The translations under genes and the position numbers were made by a program. This document shows positions 41,661 to 49,813 of a DNA stretch of 64,000 nt, piece by piece (positions within the stretch are counted from its first letter, which is position 1; each line of letters starts with the position of its first letter). Under the pieces are notes generated by a model. The model was not told the DNA's origin. It did no database searches and worked only from the letters and a program-made list of their open reading frames with translations. Source of the stretch: Acidimicrobiales bacterium (lineage in GTDB: Bacteria; Actinomycetota; Acidimicrobiia; Acidimicrobiales; SZUA-35); assembly GCA_041394265.1 (NCBI GenBank), contig JAWKIO010000005.1, forward strand, positions 868,001 through 932,000, written 5' to 3'.

Positions 41661-43924
41661 GCGACCCGTCACGGCTCGAGGACCGACACCTCCTCGTCGG
41701 CGACACCACCTATGTCGCCAATGTCGACCTTCCCGGCTGTGCGTTCGTCCACTTCGTCACCTCGATCGAGGCGCACGCCCTGATCACCAACATCGACGTC
41801 GCCGAGGCGGCCAACGCGGCCGGTGTCATCGATGTCGTAACCGGCCACGACCACGAGCTCGGGGCGTTTCCCGGCAGTCCTCCCGATTACCCCGAGGGCA
41901 CGGCCCGCCCGCTACTCGCCACCGACCGGGTGCGCTTCGTCGGTGAGCCGATCGTTGCCATCGTGGCCGAGACCCAGGCCCAGGCGGTCGACGCCGCCGA
42001 ACTCGTGGTGATCGACTACGAACCGCTACCGGCCGTGATCGGATTCGATGCCGCCGCCGGCGACGACACCCTCCTCTTCGAATCGGTCGGCACCAACGTG
42101 ATGCACCGAGCGAACGGGGGCGTCGCCGATCCGATCGACTTCTCGGCCTTCGAGCACGTCGTCACCGCCACCTTCATCAACCAGCGGTTGGCTCCGTGCC
42201 CGCTCGAGACCCGGGCCGCCGCTGCGGTGTGGGGCGACGACGGCCGACTCACCCAGTACGCCAGCTGCCAGGGTGTGCACCCGTTCCAGAAGGGCATCGC
42301 TGCGCTGTACGGGCTCGACCTCGCCGATGTGCGGGTCATCACGGCCGATGTCGGTGGCAGCTTCGGCGCCAAGGGCCGCTTCTACGTCGAAGACCTCCTC
42401 CTCCCCCTCCTGGCCAAGCGGGCCGGTCGCCCGGTGCGGTGGCTGCCGAGCCGCTCCCAGGACATGATCGGGCTGGGCCATTCCCGAGCCCAGCGCCAGA
42501 CCATCACCATCGGCGGCGACCGCTACGGCCGCATCCACGCCATGGAGGCCCACATCGAGGTCGACTGCGGCGCGTACCCCGTCGCCGGTCCGGTGCTCGC
42601 CAAGAACGCCGGCATGGTGATGCCAGGTCCGATGGACGTGTCCAACGTCCGGTGGACCACCACGGCGCTGGTCACCAACACCACGCCGACCGCCGCCTAT
42701 CGAGGAGCGGGTCGACCCGAGGGCGGAGCGATGGTCGACCGAGCGATCGACCTCTACGCCGCCGAAGCCGGGCTCGATCCCCTCGATGTCCGCCGGCTCA
42801 ACCTGTTGAAGCCCGACCAGATGCCGTGGACCAACCCCACCGGTGTGCTGTACGACTCGGGCGACTATCCCGAAGCCCTCGAACTCGTTGCTGACTACGT
42901 CGGCTACGAGGCCGTGCGGCACGAACAGGCCAACCGTCAGGCCAACGGCGACACCAAGGCGCTGGGCATCGGCCTGTCGTCGTTCATCGATCGCACCGCC
43001 GGCGTGCCCGGCACCGAGTACGGCTCACTCGAACTGATGCCCGATGGGCGGATGCGCGTGCTCACCGGCTCGTCGCCCTACGGCCAGGGCCACTACACCA
43101 CGTGGGCGATGCTCGTCGCCGAACGCACCGGCGTTCCGCTCGACATGATCGACGTCGTCCACGGCGACACCGACATCGTGCCGAGGGGCGGAATCACCGG
43201 CGGCTCCCGATCGGCGCAGAAGGCCGGCTCTGCCGTGGCCATCGCCACCGACATGTTGGTCGACGAGGCCAAGCGGGCGGCGGCCAACCTGCTCGAGGCC
43301 AACGAAGTCGACATCGTCCTCGATCCGACCTCGGGCCGCTTCGCCGTGGCGGGATCGCCGGCAGCAGCCACGGTCGGGTGGGCCGAGATCGCCGCTCTGA
43401 AGGGTGCGGCATCCGACGACAGCGACGAGGCCGGCTACGGCTTCAAGTGCGAGACCGACTACGAGCAGGCCAACCCGACCGTTCCCTACGGCATGTACGC
43501 GGCCGTGGTCGAGGTCGACACCGAGACCGGCGAGGTCGAACTTCGCCGGATCGTCACCGTCGACGACGCCGGCACGATGATCCACCCGACCATCGTGCAG
43601 GGCCAGGTGCACGGCGGCCTCGGCCAGGCCATCGGGCAAGCGCTCTATGAGGAGTTCGCCTACGACGCCGAGGGCAACCCCATCACCGCCAGCTTCCTCG
43701 ACTACGGCATTCCATCTGCCGCCGAATTCCCGTCCTTCGAGTCCCACCTGACCGAGCACCCCGCCCCTGGCAACGTGCTCGGGGCCAAGGGCATCGCCGA
43801 GTCCGGAACGATTGGCGGGGTGCCCGCCGTGCAGAATGCCGTGATCGATGCGATCGCCTATCTCGGCGTCAAGCACGTCGACCTCCCGCTCACGCCGCAG
43901 CGCGTCTGGCAGGCGATGCAGTAG
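41657..43924 (+). CDS. CoxL-like (form II) molybdopterin hydroxylase large subunit
   Basis: A 755-residue xanthine-oxidase-family catalytic subunit. The active-site loop is AYRGAGRPEGG near residue 349, the form II signature, not the AYxCSFR of true CO dehydrogenase. GAKGIAESG near residue 709 holds the catalytic Glu, and GGSFGAKG is the cofactor loop. It starts within the stop codon of the enoyl-CoA hydratase (ATGA). No FAD or [2Fe-2S] subunit gene is next to it, so it must borrow partners from elsewhere, perhaps the fused subunit at 3988-5430. Substrate probably an aromatic or heterocyclic compound, possibly as CoA ester. Confidence 0.87.
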   Translation: MSDPSRLEDRHLLVGDTTYVANVDLPGCAFVHFVTSIEAHALITNIDVAEAANAAGVIDVVTGHDHELGAFPGSPPDYPEGTARPLLATDRVRFVGEPIVAIVAETQAQAVDAAELVVIDYEPLPAVIGFDAAAGDDTLLFESVGTNVMHRANGGVADPIDFSAFEHVVTATFINQRLAPCPLETRAAAAVWGDDGRLTQYASCQGVHPFQKGIAALYGLDLADVRVITADVGGSFGAKGRFYVEDLLLPLLAKRAGRPVRWLPSRSQDMIGLGHSRAQRQTITIGGDRYGRIHAMEAHIEVDCGAYPVAGPVLAKNAGMVMPGPMDVSNVRWTTTALVTNTTPTAAYRGAGRPEGGAMVDRAIDLYAAEAGLDPLDVRRLNLLKPDQMPWTNPTGVLYDSGDYPEALELVADYVGYEAVRHEQANRQANGDTKALGIGLSSFIDRTAGVPGTEYGSLELMPDGRMRVLTGSSPYGQGHYTTWAMLVAERTGVPLDMIDVVHGDTDIVPRGGITGGSRSAQKAGSAVAIATDMLVDEAKRAAANLLEANEVDIVLDPTSGRFAVAGSPAAATVGWAEIAALKGAASDDSDEAGYGFKCETDYEQANPTVPYGMYAAVVEVDTETGEVELRRIVTVDDAGTMIHPTIVQGQVHGGLGQAIGQALYEEFAYDAEGNPITASFLDYGIPSAAEFPSFESHLTEHPAPGNVLGAKGIAESGTIGGVPAVQNAVIDAIAYLGVKHVDLPLTPQRVWQAMQ

Positions 43925-43991
43925 CTACCATCCACGCGGGCGGCCGCCCGGCCACACGTCGGGAACGACAACACACGAATTGAGGGATTCG

Positions 43992-45935
43992 ATGACCATG
44001 GCCACCGCCTCGCGTTCGTGGCGATTGCTGGCGGCTACAACGCTCGCCATCGCCGTGGCGGGATTCCCGCCACCACCCGCAGCTGCTGACAACTCGCTAC
44101 CGAATGCCATCGTCGATGGCGGCGTCACGGTCGAGCTTCGGCCATTCGTGCAGGTTCCCGATACCGACGGCGGTGACCCTCCGCGCATCAACGCGATGGC
44201 AACGACGGGCGACCGACTGTTCGTCGTCGAGGAGCACGACGGGATCATCTACGAGATCCTCGACCGGTCGACAACGCCCCGGCTCGAGGTGTTCCTCGAC
44301 GTCGATGCCGCCATCGAGTCGGTGACCGGTCGAGACCTCGACGAGTCCAATCCGATGCACAGCGGTCTGCGATCGTTGGCCTTCCACCCTGACTTCGCGA
44401 CCAACGGGTTGCTCTACGTATCGGCGATGGAGACTCGTCCGGCGTCGACCACCGGACATCACTATCTCAGCGACGTCGCCACGCCGGTGGCTGCCGACAG
44501 CGTCCTCCTCGAGTTCCGTCAGGTGGGAGGGGTGGTCGACCCGAACTCGTATCGCGAGGTCTTCCGGGTCGGCATGCCGGTCTACGACCACACGATCCGC
44601 CAAATCGCCTTCAACCGCTACGCGCCCGTTGGTAGCCCCGACCGTGGCCTGCTCTACATCGCACACGGTGACGGCAGCGAGGTCTCGGCAACGGCCGGCG
44701 GCGGTCAGCGCAACGACGCGCTCGGCAAGATCCTGCGAATCGACCCTCGAGTGAACGGCGCAGCGCCCTACACCGTGCCCGCCTCCAACCCGTTCGTCGG
44801 CGACCCCTCCATGCTCGACGAGGTCTATTCGCTCGGTCACCGCAACCCGCACACGTTGGCATTCGTGCCCATCGGCGGAGGGCAGACCATCCTCGTGAGT
44901 GGTGAGCCGGGCCGCGACAACGTCGAGGAGCTGAACATCATCGAGGCCGGAGGCGACTACGGCTGGTCCGACCGCGAGGGCACCTTCGTCCACGTGAACG
45001 GTGGGGGTGGCGTGATCAACGGCATCGCACCGCTGCCCGCCGACGAAGCAACTCGTGGCTACACCTACCCCGCAGCACAGTACGGCCACGACGGGACGCC
45101 AGGTGCCTCGGTCACCGGCGAATCGATCGCCGGTGGGTTCGGCATCACCAACGGGTCGGCACTCGACGGCCACTTCTTCGCCGCGGACTTCCCGATCTCT
45201 GGTGAGCTCTTCGACGTCCCCATCGCCGAACTGGTCTCGACCGTTCGCCGACTCGCTCCGGGGCAGCCGCCGTCGACGCTGACCCAGGCGACGCTGCGGC
45301 GAAGCACGATCCTCTTCGATCACGACGACAACCCGGCGACCCCATCGGTCGTTCGCACCTCCCTGCTTGACGTGTTTGACGATGCGCCGACCTATCGCAC
45401 CTCACGGGCCGACGTCCGCTTCGGTCAGGGGCCCGATGGCGAGCTCTACATCACTTCCAAGAAGAACAACATGGTGTATCTCGTCACCAACTCGGTGCCG
45501 CCGTCGCCCGCGCCGCCCGATGTGGCTCGTGGCCCGATCGCCGACGCCACCACCCTCGACGAGGTGCTCGCCGCCACCGACTACCAGCCGAGCGACGCTG
45601 CCTTCCTTCGCCTCTACCGAGCCTTCTTCGATCGCGACCCCGACGTCGTTGGCACCAAGTATTGGCTGGCTCGCGTCGACCAGGGCGCCACCTTCGACGA
45701 TGTCGCCTGGGCCTTCGCGGCCTCGACGGAGTTCCGCACCCGCTACGGCGCCCTCTCCGACGAGGCCTTCATCGCCCTGCTCTACCGGAACGTCCTGGGC
45801 CGAGACGCCGACCCGGCAGGACAGGCCTACTGGCTCGACCAGGTTCGGCGTGGTGTGTTGCTCCCTCATGGAGTCGTGCGATGGGTCGCCGCCGGCGACG
45901 AGTTCATCGCCCGGTTCCCCTTCGCTCCCATCTGA
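43992..45935 (+). CDS. Secreted PQQ-type sugar dehydrogenase-like beta-propeller with DUF4214
   Basis: A 647-residue exported protein. A signal peptide (hydrophobic ~11-25, then PPPPAAADN) precedes a six-bladed GSDH/sorbosone-dehydrogenase-like propeller: GDRLFVVEEHDGIIYEI, MHSGLRSLAFHPDF, GLLYIAHGDGSE, YSLGHRNPHTLAF and GQGPDGELYITSKKNN are the family landmarks, including the conserved His and RNP residues that bind PQQ in characterised members. The C-terminal ~115 residues are DUF4214 (FLRLYRAFFDRDPDVVGTKYW, LLYRNVLGRDADPAGQAYW), like the phosphoesterase at 33869. Probably a periplasmic or surface sugar or alcohol dehydrogenase. GAGG lies 8 nt before the ATG. Confidence 0.82.
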   Translation: MTMATASRSWRLLAATTLAIAVAGFPPPPAAADNSLPNAIVDGGVTVELRPFVQVPDTDGGDPPRINAMATTGDRLFVVEEHDGIIYEILDRSTTPRLEVFLDVDAAIESVTGRDLDESNPMHSGLRSLAFHPDFATNGLLYVSAMETRPASTTGHHYLSDVATPVAADSVLLEFRQVGGVVDPNSYREVFRVGMPVYDHTIRQIAFNRYAPVGSPDRGLLYIAHGDGSEVSATAGGGQRNDALGKILRIDPRVNGAAPYTVPASNPFVGDPSMLDEVYSLGHRNPHTLAFVPIGGGQTILVSGEPGRDNVEELNIIEAGGDYGWSDREGTFVHVNGGGGVINGIAPLPADEATRGYTYPAAQYGHDGTPGASVTGESIAGGFGITNGSALDGHFFAADFPISGELFDVPIAELVSTVRRLAPGQPPSTLTQATLRRSTILFDHDDNPATPSVVRTSLLDVFDDAPTYRTSRADVRFGQGPDGELYITSKKNNMVYLVTNSVPPSPAPPDVARGPIADATTLDEVLAATDYQPSDAAFLRLYRAFFDRDPDVVGTKYWLARVDQGATFDDVAWAFAASTEFRTRYGALSDEAFIALLYRNVLGRDADPAGQAYWLDQVRRGVLLPHGVVRWVAAGDEFIARFPFAPI

Positions 45936-45971
45936 ATCGTCAGCCCGATCATTTCCAGGTACGATTTCACC

Positions 45972-45993
45972 TTGTGAGATATGTGTCTCACAA
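45972..45993. promoter_or_regulatory. 22-bp palindromic operator upstream of the DMT transporter
   Basis: TTGTGAGA-TATGTG-TCTCACAA is a perfect inverted repeat with 8-bp arms, 20 bp before the ATG at 46014. A -10-like TACGAT at 45960-45965 would place the transcription start at its edge, so it suits a repressor (GntR/TetR size). A further half-site TTTGAGA follows. Regulator unknown. Confidence 0.6.
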
Positions 45994-46013
45994 TTTGAGA
46001 CGGAGGTCGGGCG

Positions 46014-46901
46014 ATGTGGATCGTGATCACGCTGGCTGCGACCGTGTTCCAGATCCTTCGCACGTCCGAGCAACACCGCCTTCGTTCGGTCCTGAGCGTC
46101 ACCGAGGCGGGATCCGTCCGGTATCTCTACGCCCTCCCGTTCGCCCTTGCCGGACTCGGCATCACGTCCCTTACGTGGGACGCTGCCCCCACCGTGCATT
46201 CACGGTTCGTGCCGATCGTCATCGCCGCCGGTGTCTGCCAGATCTTGGGGACCATCTGCCTGCTGCAGTCGTTTCGGGTCCGAGACTTCGCCGTCGGAAC
46301 GGTCTATTCCAAGGGTGAGGTCATCCTGGTCGCCATAGCGTCCGCCGTCCTGATCCACGAGGTGCCGAGCCCGCTCGGATGGGTTGGTGTCGTCGTGGTG
46401 TTCATAGGGATCGTGTGGCTCGCAAGCCAGCGCGTGGCCGACCCCGGTGAGGCCTTCACTCGCCTCGACCCCGCGGCGCTGCTCGGGCTCGCTGCCGGCG
46501 GCCTCTTCGCCCTCACGTCGATCGGCATCCGCTCGGCCTCCCGAGCGATCGACGGGGGCAGCGACTTCGAACATGCGCTCATCACGCTGGCGGGCATGCT
46601 CTCCTCGCAGGTCGTGATCAACGGGCTGGGCCTCGCCGTCGCCCCGAACGAGTCACTGGTCCGGGTGCTGAAGGCATGGCGAGCTGCGCTTCCGGTCGGC
46701 GTGCTCTCACTCGGTGGGTCCGCCAGCTGGGCCTGGGCGATCGCGATCGAAGGACCGACGAAGGTCCGAACGCTCGGACAGGTGGAGCTCGTGCTGGCCT
46801 TCGCGATCGGCATCGTCGTGCATCACGAACGGCACCATCTGCGCGAGTACCTCGCCAGCGCAATGATCCTGGCCGGCATCGTCGGCATCGTCGTGAGCTG
46901 A
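46014..46901 (+). CDS. DMT/EamA-family transporter
   Basis: A 295-residue membrane protein with about ten short hydrophobic helices in two repeats, as in drug/metabolite (EamA) exporters. GTVYSKGEVILVAIASAVLIHE and LGQVELVLAFAIGIVVHHERHHLREYLASAMILAGI are the equivalent segments of the two halves. The substrate is unknown. GGAGG lies 8 nt before the ATG. A perfect 22-bp palindrome just upstream indicates control by a dedicated regulator, not encoded next door. Confidence 0.83.
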   Translation: MWIVITLAATVFQILRTSEQHRLRSVLSVTEAGSVRYLYALPFALAGLGITSLTWDAAPTVHSRFVPIVIAAGVCQILGTICLLQSFRVRDFAVGTVYSKGEVILVAIASAVLIHEVPSPLGWVGVVVVFIGIVWLASQRVADPGEAFTRLDPAALLGLAAGGLFALTSIGIRSASRAIDGGSDFEHALITLAGMLSSQVVINGLGLAVAPNESLVRVLKAWRAALPVGVLSLGGSASWAWAIAIEGPTKVRTLGQVELVLAFAIGIVVHHERHHLREYLASAMILAGIVGIVVS

Positions 46902-46908
46902 TCCCGAG

Positions 46909-46925
46909 CCCGACGCAGGGTCGGG
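46909..46925. terminator. Possible terminator hairpin between convergent genes
   Basis: CCCGAC-GCAGG-GTCGGG forms a 6-bp all-matched GC-rich stem with a 5-nt loop, 8 bp after the DMT stop and 6 bp before the end of the convergent gene. There is no T-run, which is usual in actinomycetes. Confidence 0.4.
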
Positions 46926-46931
46926 TCGACG

Positions 46932-47945
46932 TCATGCGACGTCGGGCCCCACCGGCTCACCGTCGACGATCTGGTCGAGATACTCGCTCATCCCGATGCC
47001 CTTTCGGCCGTCGCACTCGAAACGAGTCATGGCCTCGGTGATCCGAGTGACCAACTGGTTGCCCTCGGGATCGGCCCGACGATTGCGCAACGGGATCAGC
47101 GAGATGACTTCGCCTCGCACCTCGTAGGTGTCATCGTCGGTCTCGACGTGGCAGACCATGGCCGTCTGGTACTTGTCGTCATCCCAGGTCGACTCGATGG
47201 TGGCGTTGCGAATCAGGTGATAGGCGCCGTCCTTGAGCACCATCCCGCCGGAGCGACCGCCGACTGTCGACACCATCATGGCGAAGTCGGCGCCGAAGAC
47301 GAACGGCAGCCAGCGATACCAGGAGATGGCCTGCCAGTATCGGGGTCCCCACGACTTGTCCCGGAGACCGAACCCGTCGAGGTCGATGACCTCTTCGCCC
47401 ACCCGGATGGTTCCCTTCATCGATCCGTGCTGCTCGTAGTGCGCCTTGGCGAAACTCTTCTCGGCCTCGACCTCGATCTCGGTGCCGTCGTCGTAGACCT
47501 GACGCCCGCCGTACATGGGCGACACGCCATGGAAGTCGAGATCGATCTCGCACTCGACCCACGGATTCTCCTTGAACGCCACCCTCGGTTCGGCCATCTG
47601 CGAGGGATCGTCGAGCAGGCAGACCTTGCCCCGGTAGGTCACCTTCAGGTGTTCGAACGGTTCGACGACATCGATGGTCAAGCCACCCGCCGACATCTCG
47701 GTGTTGGACGTGATCTCCGGTCGGGCGTAGACGAACCCGACCCGACCGCCGGGCAGGTACACGCACACGGTCATCTCGGCGTAGCCCTCGTTGACCCGGT
47801 TCCCGAGCCGGAACCAGCCCCCGACCTCCTGCTCGAGATCAAAGGCGTTGAGATACATCGACTCGTTGTAATTGGTCGCCTCGTCGGGCTCGTGGCAGTA
47901 CTCGTCGCTGGGTTCGAGGACGGTGATGATCTTGCGTTCGGCCAT
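46932..47945 (-). CDS. DUF7064/CrtC-like lipocalin-fold protein
   Basis: A 337-residue cytosolic protein of uncertain function. It is beta-rich, with GLTIDVVEPFEHLKVTYRGKV and the conserved GFGLRDKSWGPRYWQAISWYRWL, a RDxSWGPR motif I associate with DUF7064-type and hydroxyneurosporene-hydratase-like (CrtC) proteins that bind or modify hydrophobic ligands. No signal peptide or metal site is clear. TAGCGT lies 8 nt before the ATG. The family assignment is from memory of the motif and is only moderately sure. Confidence 0.58.
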   Translation of the reverse strand: MAERKIITVLEPSDEYCHEPDEATNYNESMYLNAFDLEQEVGGWFRLGNRVNEGYAEMTVCVYLPGGRVGFVYARPEITSNTEMSAGGLTIDVVEPFEHLKVTYRGKVCLLDDPSQMAEPRVAFKENPWVECEIDLDFHGVSPMYGGRQVYDDGTEIEVEAEKSFAKAHYEQHGSMKGTIRVGEEVIDLDGFGLRDKSWGPRYWQAISWYRWLPFVFGADFAMMVSTVGGRSGGMVLKDGAYHLIRNATIESTWDDDKYQTAMVCHVETDDDTYEVRGEVISLIPLRNRRADPEGNQLVTRITEAMTRFECDGRKGIGMSEYLDQIVDGEPVGPDVA

Positions 47946-47953
47946 GAACGCCG

Positions 47954-47959
47954 ACGCTA
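47954..47959 (-). promoter_or_regulatory. -10 element of a leaderless promoter (DUF7064-like gene)
   Basis: TAGCGT on the minus strand ends 8 nt before the ATG at 47945 and overlaps the stop of the upstream diguanylate cyclase gene. Confidence 0.4.
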
Positions 47960-49813
47960 CTTGGCCCGCTCCTCGACGCGAAATCCAGCATGCTCCACGT
48001 GCTCGACTCGACCCGGCCCCTGTCCCTTGGCTCGGTACATCGCCGAATCCGCTCGTGCGAGGGCCGAACCCACCGGCTCACCGAGGTCGAGAGTCGTCCA
48101 ACCCACGGACCCCGACACACGGAGGTCCTCGCCATTCCATCGGATGGTTCGCGTCAGCTCTCCTTGCAGACGAGCAGCGAGTCGTTCGGCATCGGATCGC
48201 TCGGTCACGATGACGAACTCATCGCCTCCCAATCGGGCAAGGACATCGGACGACCGGATCGAACGGCGGAGTCGCTCGGCGACGTCCTCGAGCACGGCAT
48301 CGCCTGCGGCATGGCCGAAGGTGTCGTTGACCTTCTTGAACCCGTCGAGGTCGAGGAGCAACACGGCTCGACGTTGGTCGGCTGACAGCTCCGCCGCGGC
48401 CAAGTGGAAGCCTCGGCGGTCGAGGAGTCCGGTCAATCGATCATGGCTGGCGTGGTGCGCCAACTCTGCGGTCGTGTCCCCGAGCCGACGAAGGGCGACG
48501 CGAAGCGTGTGTCCGATCGGCCCGGGCAGGTCGCGGTCGAACACCGGATCGTCGAGCCGGCCGTCGGCGAGCGCTGCCACCTGATCGTGGCCCATCAGCA
48601 CCGAGGCCGAGACCTGGTTGAAGGCGGTCGCCAACACGGCGAGCTCGTCGGTGCCGGTGACGTCGTCGACCACGACCCCGAGCTCGCCCTGCGAGATTCG
48701 CTCCGCCGCCCTCGCGAGACGCTGCACCCGGCGAGTCGTCCGACCGCCGACCACCGCCACCAGCAGCCCCGGAACCACCAGGGTCGCCAGGGCGGCGCCG
48801 ATCATCAGTTGGCGATTGTGTCGCGCCCGGTCCGACCGCAGGAGTGCAGCGGCGCGCACCGAGGCGACGGACTCCCCCTGGATCTCGACCGTGACCGCGG
48901 TGAACGAGGCGAGTCCGGTGAGTGACGACACGAGGTCCGGAGCCCCGAGAGGTTCGAATCGATTGGGGAGGTCGAGCACTCTCGATCGCACCGTCGTCAG
49001 GTACTCGTTGTCGGCGTAGGCCACTTCGAGACGTTGCCGCTGCTCGTCGGTGACGACGACGTGAAGTCGCTCGAGTGCGGCGTCGGTCGTGGCCAAGGCA
49101 ACGGCGGCCGCCTGGCGCTGGGCCTCGGTCGACTCGCCGGCCAGGAGCAGCCCCCCGGCGTAGATCACTTCGGTCGACAGCGCCGTTGCGAACTCCGCCT
49201 GCCGGTCGATCGACATCCAGGCAGCACTCCTCCCCAGGGCCAGGTAATCGACCTGGTGCGACCAGATCGCCAGATCGGCGTCGACGCGAGTCAGCTCGTC
49301 CGACCGAATGGTGCGAGGATTCTCTGCAAACCCGACGCGCAGGTCGGTGAGCGAGCGCGCGATGTCGTCGAACGTTGCCAATTCGTCGGTTCCGAGTGCT
49401 GTTTGGCGAACACCCGCCGCGGCCAGGTCGGTTGCCGACTGGACAAGACCTTCGATCACCTGTCGAGTGATGACGATCGAGGGATCGTCCTCCCGGATCG
49501 CGCTCGACGCGAGAACCGTCGGCCATCCCCGGTACAGCGCCAACTCGGCGATCACCGCCGTCTCGAAGTTGCGATGGGCCAGCAGCTGCTCGAGGTCGGC
49601 CAGCTCCTCATTGGCGAGCCGTTCGGCCGCCTGCGCATTCGAGGCGAGCCGGAGCGTCGCCAGGTTCCCGATCACCATCGGGACGAGGACGATGAGCAAG
49701 ATGAGCTGTCGAAATCCGACGCGATCGAGCGGCGACACTCGTCGTCGACGAGGGGACGACGGTTCCGAAGACACTCCGGCTTCATGCCCCGTCGTCGGCG
49801 GACCGTCGTTCAC
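47957..49813 (-). CDS. Membrane diguanylate cyclase with HAMP and GGDEF domains
   Basis: A 618-residue c-di-GMP synthase. A short cytoplasmic basic stretch precedes a transmembrane helix (FRQLILLIVLVPMVIGNLATL), a ~300-residue helical periplasmic sensor, a second helix (LMIGAALATLVVPGLLVAVV), a HAMP domain (RVQRLARAAERISQGELGVV) and a GGDEF domain. The active site LGGDEF lies near 532, with the inhibitory RSSD 5 residues before it. The GTG at 49813 overlaps the stop of the paralogous cyclase upstream (GTGA), so both are made from one transcript. The sensor has no recognisable ligand motif. Confidence 0.9.
   Translation of the reverse strand: MNDGPPTTGHEAGVSSEPSSPRRRRVSPLDRVGFRQLILLIVLVPMVIGNLATLRLASNAQAAERLANEELADLEQLLAHRNFETAVIAELALYRGWPTVLASSAIREDDPSIVITRQVIEGLVQSATDLAAAGVRQTALGTDELATFDDIARSLTDLRVGFAENPRTIRSDELTRVDADLAIWSHQVDYLALGRSAAWMSIDRQAEFATALSTEVIYAGGLLLAGESTEAQRQAAAVALATTDAALERLHVVVTDEQRQRLEVAYADNEYLTTVRSRVLDLPNRFEPLGAPDLVSSLTGLASFTAVTVEIQGESVASVRAAALLRSDRARHNRQLMIGAALATLVVPGLLVAVVGGRTTRRVQRLARAAERISQGELGVVVDDVTGTDELAVLATAFNQVSASVLMGHDQVAALADGRLDDPVFDRDLPGPIGHTLRVALRRLGDTTAELAHHASHDRLTGLLDRRGFHLAAAELSADQRRAVLLLDLDGFKKVNDTFGHAAGDAVLEDVAERLRRSIRSSDVLARLGGDEFVIVTERSDAERLAARLQGELTRTIRWNGEDLRVSGSVGWTTLDLGEPVGSALARADSAMYRAKGQGPGRVEHVEHAGFRVEERAK

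Noticed and set aside
41657..43924. True carbon monoxide dehydrogenase (form I CoxL)
   Set aside because: The active-site loop is AYRGAGR, not AYxCSFR, and no CoxM/CoxS genes flank it.
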